From: Micropterix aruncella
Taxonomy: Eukaryota; Arthropoda; Insecta; Lepidoptera; Micropterigidae
NCBI GenBank assembly: GCA_944548615.1
Contig: OX155972.1
Coordinates: forward strand, 7,287,294-7,351,293
DNA: 64,000 nucleotides
Direction: 5' to 3'
Below are positions 57,901 through 64,000 of the stretch, one piece after another; position 1 is the first letter of the stretch; the number at the start of each line of letters is the position of its first letter. The notes beneath the pieces are model-generated. The model did not search any database. It saw nothing but the letters and a program-made list of their open reading frames with translations, and had not been told where the DNA came from. The translations under genes and the position numbers were made by a program.

Positions 57901-58261
57901 GATTGATGTTGATTGTCGAGGTTGATTGATATTACACACTATGATGATGACTGAGCCTAATTGCTATTGCAAATGTGAGGTGGCAATCCAGGCAATCCCA
58001 GCGAATTCAAAAATCCTGTGGGATATGTAGTTGACTACTTCATCTTAGTTGATAATAGTATCTTTCGATTTGAAGGCAAAAATGAATGTTCTCAAAATGC
58101 AATTAAATTCGCTTCAACAAAATCTATTCTCAAATCCACTAACTTATTGTAAAATAAAACGATGTATGTAATTAAAAAAAATGGGATGGGTCACCCCAAG
58201 ACTTTCCTGGCCGCAAAAACCGTTGGAGTTACACGTATATAATGCTCACGAGTTACACGTA
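57901..58261. other. Intergenic, no gene recognised
   Basis: Nothing supported. Confidence 0.4.
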
Positions 58262-58458
58262 CTAGCTGCGCCCCGCGGTTTCACCCGCATGGTGGTGGAA
58301 AATTGTGATATGATGATAGAAAATATTTTATACTTTCGTCAATTTTTCAATGTTTTTCTATTATTCTGCTATTCTGCGAAAAATTGACGAAAATATAAAA
58401 TACTTTCTGACATCATTATCACAATCACCACGCGGGTGAAACCGCGGGGCGCAGCTAG
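58262..58458. repeat. Palindrome of two Helitron-like 3' ends
   Basis: Both ends read outward as GGGTGAAACCGCGGGGCGCA-GCTAG. The arms (about 88 bp) stay complementary through TTTTATACTTTCGTCAATTT-like sequence to a loop of about 20-25 nt. TA flanks each side. Confidence 0.8.
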
Positions 58459-58867
58459 TATTTGTAAAATTATATTTCGTAAAATACGGTAATAGTGTAA
58501 TGTTGGCTTAACAATCCGGACGTTTGAGCGGATCTAGTCGCTTCCGAATCAAAACATTGCAGCGGTAACTGTTGTAACTGCTTTACGTAACAAAATAACG
58601 GGTGCCGCCTCGGCGCTGTTGCTCTTGTTGTGAACAGTGCAGTCGGAAATGAGAGTACCACAATAATTATGTTACACTTAGTGTATAGAAAGAGAACGGA
58701 TGCATATTCATGGGAAATGGATTGGCCAATTCCAACAAAACTTAAGGAGGCATACACGCGGAAACAACAAACAGTATTGCATAATAAAAATAAGAGGTAT
58801 AATTACAAATGTTTCAACTTGATATATTATAAGAACGTCGTAATGGATTAAATATTATAAGGACGTG

Positions 58868-59112
58868 AGTGTAGTGTGCACAGCGGTTTTCCAAAATTCG
58901 CGCGCGGCAAACCCGCCGCTCCACCACCGTTTTAATTTACGGAGTAACAGCAGCAGTTTGCCGCCTACTCGCGCAGAACAATGGATGACAATTGACAGTA
59001 GGTACTTCAGTCTACCCTGGACAACGGCGGCTGCAACGTCGCCGAAACGTCGGGTGCTACAAACTTCACGCGATAAATTCGTTTTATCCTATTTATAATG
59101 TCAAACAACCGC
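58868..59112 (-). repeat. Dispersed repeat P, best copy
   Basis: On the minus strand it reads GTGAAGTTTGTAGCACCCGA, CGTTTCGGCGACGTTGCAGC and GGCGGCAAACTGCTGCTG. The core is GC-rich in an AT-rich region. Related arms lie at 23771-24015 and 44731-44820. Confidence 0.7.
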
Positions 59113-59164
59113 GATAGTAGATTATCAATGATAATGTGACTTGTAACTTTTGATAAAAGGGGCC

Positions 59165-59660
59165 CCTTTTATTGATGATCATTGATTGATGATGATTGAT
59201 AGATGATGATTGATAGACGATGATTGATTAATGATGATTGATTTATGACAATTGATTGATGATGATTGATAGATGATGATTGATAGATGATGATTGATTA
59301 ATGATGATTAATTTATGACAATTGATTGATGATGATTGATGATGACTAATTAATGATGATCGATTGACGATGATTGCTTGATGATAACTGATAATAATTG
59401 TTGATTTTGATTGGTGATTATTGTTGATAATGATTGATGATGATTAATTGATGATTTGTTTGAGGATGATTGCTCGATGATGATTGAATGATGATGATTG
59501 ATTGAAGATGATTGATTGATGATGATTTATTAATTTATCATTATTGGTTGTTTGATGTTTGATGATTAATTGATTGATTGATGGTTGATGATTCATGATT
59601 GATTAATTAATTGTTGGTTGATTGATCGATTGATCGATCGATCGATCAGTCAATTAATCA
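59165..59660. repeat. TGAT-rich simple repeat
   Basis: About 500 bp of variants of GATGATTGATTGATGAT, with a locally higher-order period of about 14-15 bp in 59180-59340. Confidence 0.9.
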
Positions 59661-59796
59661 ATCAATTTACCCCTTATCCTATGCTATATTTAATGACAAT
59701 CGCACTTAAAAAGAGTAACAGTCGCTCGTCAAAGCTGACATTCACATTTTTTAAATTATCTAAGTATATATGTAAAATATATCAAAATATTTAGTA

Positions 59797-60746
59797 CTAG
59801 CGGAACCCGGCGAACTTCGTCTCGCCACGAATTTGTTCGCCTAGCAGCAGATGGCGTTAACATAGGTAATTTTCATCGACAGTTGTTTGAAATTTGCATT
59901 GTTTGTTTAAATTCTTCATTGAAAGCAGTCTGATTGTTTATTTTTTGTCTCACCAAAAGAGCAGTTTCATCAATTGCCATTTGTGGATTGCTAGTGCTCG
60001 CTGTGTCCTAAATGGAGGAGAAAAGTGTGTAAAAAGTACGATTTTGTTTGACAGAGAATGTTAGACATAAAATGCTTAGAATCTTGTGCATTTCCAGACA
60101 CGAACGATCCTAATGGAACCATTGGTGTCAATCTCATTTTACCCCCTGCGCAACACAAAGCGAGTGGTTCGTGGCGGTACTTCAATGCATTGTAATATTG
60201 GCACAATTGGTCCATTTCTCCAATTTGCATGCATTTATAATCGCTGTATTGTTTCGTCAGGTCATAATAGATTGTCTCTCTGTATGTGTTTTGTCTTAAA
60301 TTCAATCGTCTTCGCACTGCAACATTACGGATCCGTGCCGCTTTATTCAATTTTTGGCGACGCTCATCGCTTTCAGTTGCTCGAACCTCTCTTCACGAGT
60401 TACACAAATTCATTTAATTCAGTTGATTTACCTTCAGAATCACGAAAACGCTATCAAGAAATCGTAAAATTCAACTTAACTGTCAAATGTTAACTAACCG
60501 CCATCTTGATTTTCGAATTTTTATTCTTGTCAAGCAACGCCATCTATGATCAAACCTAGTACTAAAATAATTTTCGGTTTTTCACATTTTTCTCACTTTT
60601 CCGAGAGATTTTCCGGATTTTTTATTGCCTATAGTAAGACCGAAGTGATTGTGAACAAAACAAAAAAAGAATCATCCAAATCGGGTTAGTCGATCGTGAG
60701 TTATTAGGTAACATACATAAAACCCGACTCATTTTTATTATATAGA
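59797..60746 (-). mobile_element. Helitron with RepHel remnant
   Basis: On the minus strand it begins A|TCTATATAATAAAAATGAGT and ends GCCGGGTTCCGCTAG|T. 950 bp. It contains a piece of the RepHel N-terminal gene. Confidence 0.8.
59991..60350 (-). pseudogene. Helitron RepHel N-terminal fragment
   Basis: The frame RRRLNLRQNTYRETIYYD, then MDQLCQYYNALKYRHEPLAL, CCAGGKMRL and SKHFMSNI, matches the Helitron-like N-terminal domain (LCxxCxALKFxxEPPGLCCxxGKVxLPPL...SKHFLxNIRxYN). The catalytic Rep HUH and helicase motifs are absent. Confidence 0.75.
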
Positions 60747-61999
60747 TTTAAAATTGTAAAAAATAGTATCTAAAATATACAAATATTTTATAAATTTAGT
60801 AATAAATATATATATAGAATACCTATAAAATATATACATAGCTCACTTCAGACGGTTTCCACATTTAAACGGTTCCTTTCGTCAGACCAGGTGGTGTAAC
60901 ATGGAATACAGCCTATATTATTGTCAGTATTTCAGTATTGTTATTTTTAAACCTAGCTAAAAGAATCATTTTAGATTATTTTCTACTAAACAATAATTTA
61001 ATTATAATAAATACAGTTACATTAGTATCTATCAACGACGGAATTAGACCATTTTTATATTGTGTCGCCTTGCCATCAGATAAGCCTGTTTTCCAGCTAA
61101 TAAAATACAGGAAAAAAAACATAAGAGTCCGTGTGTTTGTTCCCGCGCTCTGTTTGCAAGAACCAAAAATCGGGCAACCGTATGTGGGTTTTATAATTAA
61201 TAAAAAAACGGACAGACACCCTGAAAGTTAACTGTCCAGTCTAAAACTAGATATCTGGCAACCTTTGGCCTAGGACTATATCTTTGTAAATCATTGTTTA
61301 TAGCTTGATTTATTTCTATTTCTCTTGGCCACTTTGTTATTTGTCGGCGAGTCGTCGCTATGTTTTTGCGCTCCATATTCAATTCAATTTTCCGTTCTTT
61401 GTTTCGGAATGGGTTTCCAGAGTGATTTAGTGGACAGGTCCGTCGGGCTGTGAGAATAATTTTCTCTGGCATATTGGCTTGGGTAAGCCGACAGCATCAA
61501 AATAAAAGCGGTGCCCTTTTCGGGGTCACCACTACGACTGCCAGCGGAATATCAAAGTGATTTCTCAAGGGAGACGTCGCTGCATACATTTTTATTCGGA
61601 ATAATTTCGAGGAAATGTAATATGCGGAAGGTTTGGCAACGTCGCTTTGCCGTGGTCAAATATTCTACTCCCTTCCCACCAACCAGCGAGGAGGAGAAAT
61701 ATTGTGAACGCGCAGGAGGGATGAAAACGAACATATTATTGATTTCGAGACCCCCTGAAACGATTAGGACCATTTACAGGTAGACGTATCTATGTGTGTC
61801 TGTGTGTATTCCTCCACGATAGCGCTTAAACGATTAATCCTATTACGCTGAAATTTGGCATGCAGTCATTATTTGTTCAATGCAAGAGTTGAAAAGGTTG
61901 TGATTCAAATCAAGCCACCAGAGATTTCCCTAGAAAGAAATCATTTCATAAAAAGATTTGCTTGATTTTTTTTTGATTGCCTAAACTCACGATTCATTT
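60747..61999. other. Intergenic, no gene recognised
   Basis: Open frames of 70-100 codons exist but show no recognisable family features. The block 61785-61930 (CTGAAATTTGGCATGCAGTC) has the look of decayed transposon sequence. Confidence 0.4.
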
Positions 62000-62014
62000 C
62001 CATAATTAAAGGCA

Positions 62015-62685
62015 TATATATTGAGTTGTCAACTACAACGGGCAAGCCCGTCACCAAAGGACGTTTTAACGATTAGTCGTTCTATCCACCTGCAGTGAGC
62101 GTAGAAGACTTTGGACATAACAATCCGACGTCTAGCTACGCCACAACCCGTAAGAGACCAACTCCTTACCGCGAGATAGCCAGGAATTACTTCCCGGCGG
62201 CTCGAGACACTCGCGCCCTTACTTCCAATTGTGACCAGATTTCTCCGATCTCTTGATTGGTTCCGAGTTTGAGGTCGCTTGCGCGGGCCTCTCCCTTACG
62301 AAGCGGTGAAACGGTGTATACCGAATCTATCGCGGACCAAGTCGTCCTTTGCCCGGCTCTGAACCAAGATCGGATGGCCAATGGTCATTTCAAGAGCAGT
62401 CGCCGTAAGGTACGCAACCACCCCCGCTCTATAGGAAACAATACAGTTTCCAGACTCCCCCGACTGTTAGTCGGAGTGCACAATCGATTGGCTTGCGCCG
62501 CACGGTGCGCAGACCGTCCAGGAGCGCCAGAGATTTGATTCCCGGGGGAAACTGGTTTCGCCCCCCAGAGCCCCCCAGAGTCCTACGCAGGTTCGGAGGC
62601 CGTCGGATGGGTGTTGACCCGTGAGTATGACCGACCCTGAACATATGGGTCATCGTGGCCAACCCATCATGAGCCCGTTAGCTCC
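62015..62685 (+). mobile_element. R650 copy K, perfect 15-bp target duplication
   Basis: CCATAATTAAAGGCA flanks it at 62000-62014 and 62686-62700. It starts TATATATTGAGTTGTCAAC and ends GAGCCCGTTAGCTCC. 671 bp. This is the clearest evidence for retroposition of the family. Confidence 0.9.
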
Positions 62686-62700
62686 CCATAATTAAAGGCA

Positions 62701-63360
62701 GTCTTTGCAGAAGCACGATCTACTTATTTGGAATTATAATTAAAAGTAAAGCTACCACAAGCAAAAATAAAAAAATAAAATAAACAACCCGACTGATGTT
62801 ACAGAAAGTGAACTATTTATTTCATTTTTATTTTGTTTTATTCGGGAAACAAACAGTACAAAAAATATATTTACTAAATCAACATTTAACAAACATACAC
62901 TATTTATATGTTTTCACCTATTAAACGGCCATATAGTGCGCTATGCGATATAAAAGAAAAGTTTAAAAGATACATTTTTTTTAGGTGAATGTAAAAAAAA
63001 ACAAAAAAAATATGCTGAATTAATTGCTAGGTTACTAACCAATACAAAGTATAAAAAGAGTAAATACTCGTATAAATAGAGAAAAAAAACAGTAAATGGA
63101 TTCATAAGATATGTATATTAATATGGAAATAAATGAATTATTAAATAAACAGATAGTAAAAATAAAAAAATATATAAAATTTATGTAATGTAACACGTTA
63201 TGAGAACGAAAAGAAAAAAGTAATAAGTTATTTAAATACAAAGATAAGAGGAGAATAAATGATTTCATAATTAACAGGCTATCTAATTTAATCGTAATAA
63301 ATTCATAATTAGATGTTTAAATATGACTAACCTATTGTGTTTTAAATTATTTTTATTACG
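62701..63360. other. AT-rich intergenic
   Basis: It contains an inverted scrap of R3 (GTTACAGAAAGTGAACTA, about 62798). No gene recognised. Confidence 0.4.
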
Positions 63361-63375
63361 GTTTTTTATGAAGTA

Positions 63376-64000
63376 GTAGTAGTAGTAGATGGAGTGGGGG
63401 GCTTGTTTCCAGCCCTTGATGTCACCTAGATCTGTAAGGTCTTTTGTAACTACCCACTGTGTGGTTAGGTCAATTGTCAGCTAGTAGCCCGGTACTTCTT
63501 ACCAGACTAAGTAGGTCACTGACCTTCAAGTTGGGCAGATCGCTGGGTTCGAGAAAGGCTCGTCCCAGTAAACTGTGTCTTTTGGCGGCGAGCCCTGGAC
63601 AGCGGCCAACAATGTGTATGCTGTCTTCAGGTTCCTCGCCACATATTCGGCAATCCTTGCTCTCAGTCAAGCCAAGGTTGAATAGATGAGCTCTAAGGGT
63701 CGTGTGTCCGGTGAGGAGACCGATAGTGGTTCTAAGGTTCTTCTTGCTCATGTCAAGTAGGGCCTTGGTTTTCTTCTGTAGTGGTTGCTCCATCATGGCT
63801 TTTGCCTGGCGACATCCCTGACTCTGTTTCCAGGAAGCCCGATGTTCCTGCTCCAAGCAGTCCCTGATGATTTTCTTACCTGTAGCGAAGGGGACCCCTA
63901 CAGCTGGCTCCACTGGGCAATCCAGTGTGCCCAGTTTTGCCAGTCTATCGGCCTCTTCGTTTCCGGGTATGCCTTGGTGACCCGGTATCCACATTAGGGT
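63376..64000 (-). CDS. RNase H domain and C-terminus of a non-LTR retrotransposon (partial)
   Basis: On the minus strand an open frame enters from the right edge and stops at 63470. It reads TLMWIPGHQGIPGNEEADRLAK, the last RNase H motif with its catalytic Asp. About 100 residues on comes LRTTIGLLTGHTTLRAHLFN and a C-x2-C-x8-H-x4-C knuckle (CRICGEEPEDSIHIVGRC). This architecture is found in LINEs of the I/R1/Jockey group that carry RNase H. The 3' UTR is short and ends in (CTA)n near 63376. The frame is intact over about 177 codons, so the element may be young; the rest lies outside the window. Confidence 0.8.

Noticed and set aside
59165..59660. TGAT array as a possible regulatory or centromeric satellite
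   Set aside because: Short, irregular and single-locus in the window; simple replication slippage is enough to explain it.
60938..61231. 97-codon frame as a possible gene
   Set aside because: No recognisable motif, no splice or promoter context and biased AT-rich composition.

Overview
The window is intron-bearing, AT-rich insect DNA, most probably from a moth or butterfly. The evidence is an insect odorant-receptor (7tm_6) gene, a cuticle-type secreted protein gene with insect TATA/initiator promoter elements, Helitrons, and RTE and other non-LTR elements of the kind common in Lepidoptera. The species is not identified. A run of 200 N (24817-25016) is an assembly gap inside an (AT)n tract.

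Only two host genes are convincing. At the left edge are the last two coding exons of an odorant receptor (10-218 and 804-1444, + strand). At 8990-13249 (- strand) is a two-exon gene for a secreted low-complexity protein with VPYPVEKHVPY-type repeats. Its first coding exon is only 12 nt (MKFI) and lies 3.4 kb from the second; a TATA box and an initiator sit at the expected spacing.

Nearly everything else is mobile DNA. The dominant component is a 0.62-0.75 kb repeat, here called R650: at least 17 insertions plus a divergent fragment, about 10 kb or 16% of the window. Many copies have 10-15 bp target-site duplications, as expected from target-primed reverse transcription. Copies are repeatedly inserted into one another, and one inverted nested composite occurs twice (14407-15537 and 50667-52012). 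One end carries three consecutive hairpins, one of which keeps pairing while its sequence changes.

Other elements: a DNA transposon at 46657-49379 with perfect 27-bp terminal inverted repeats and a DUF7869-like gene that looks like a DDE transposase; a hAT element with 8-bp duplications that carries a fold-back MITE (4657-6063); a piggyBac-type TTAA MITE (57190-57424); Helitrons with A|TC...CTAG|T ends (20150-20889, 29804-30660, 59797-60746) and remnants of Rep/helicase genes; mariner fragments; and many 5'-truncated LINE pieces (RTE, RNase H-bearing types, an ORF1-like piece).

Layout: 0-1.4 kb odorant receptor; 1.4-8.7 kb repeats including hAT; 8.7-13.3 kb cuticle-type gene; 13.3-46 kb stacked retroposons, Helitrons and LINE remnants; 46.7-49.4 kb DUF7869 transposon; 49.4-64 kb more R650, MITEs, Helitrons and an RNase H-bearing LINE end that runs off the right edge. 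All family names come from reading the sequence; no database search was run.
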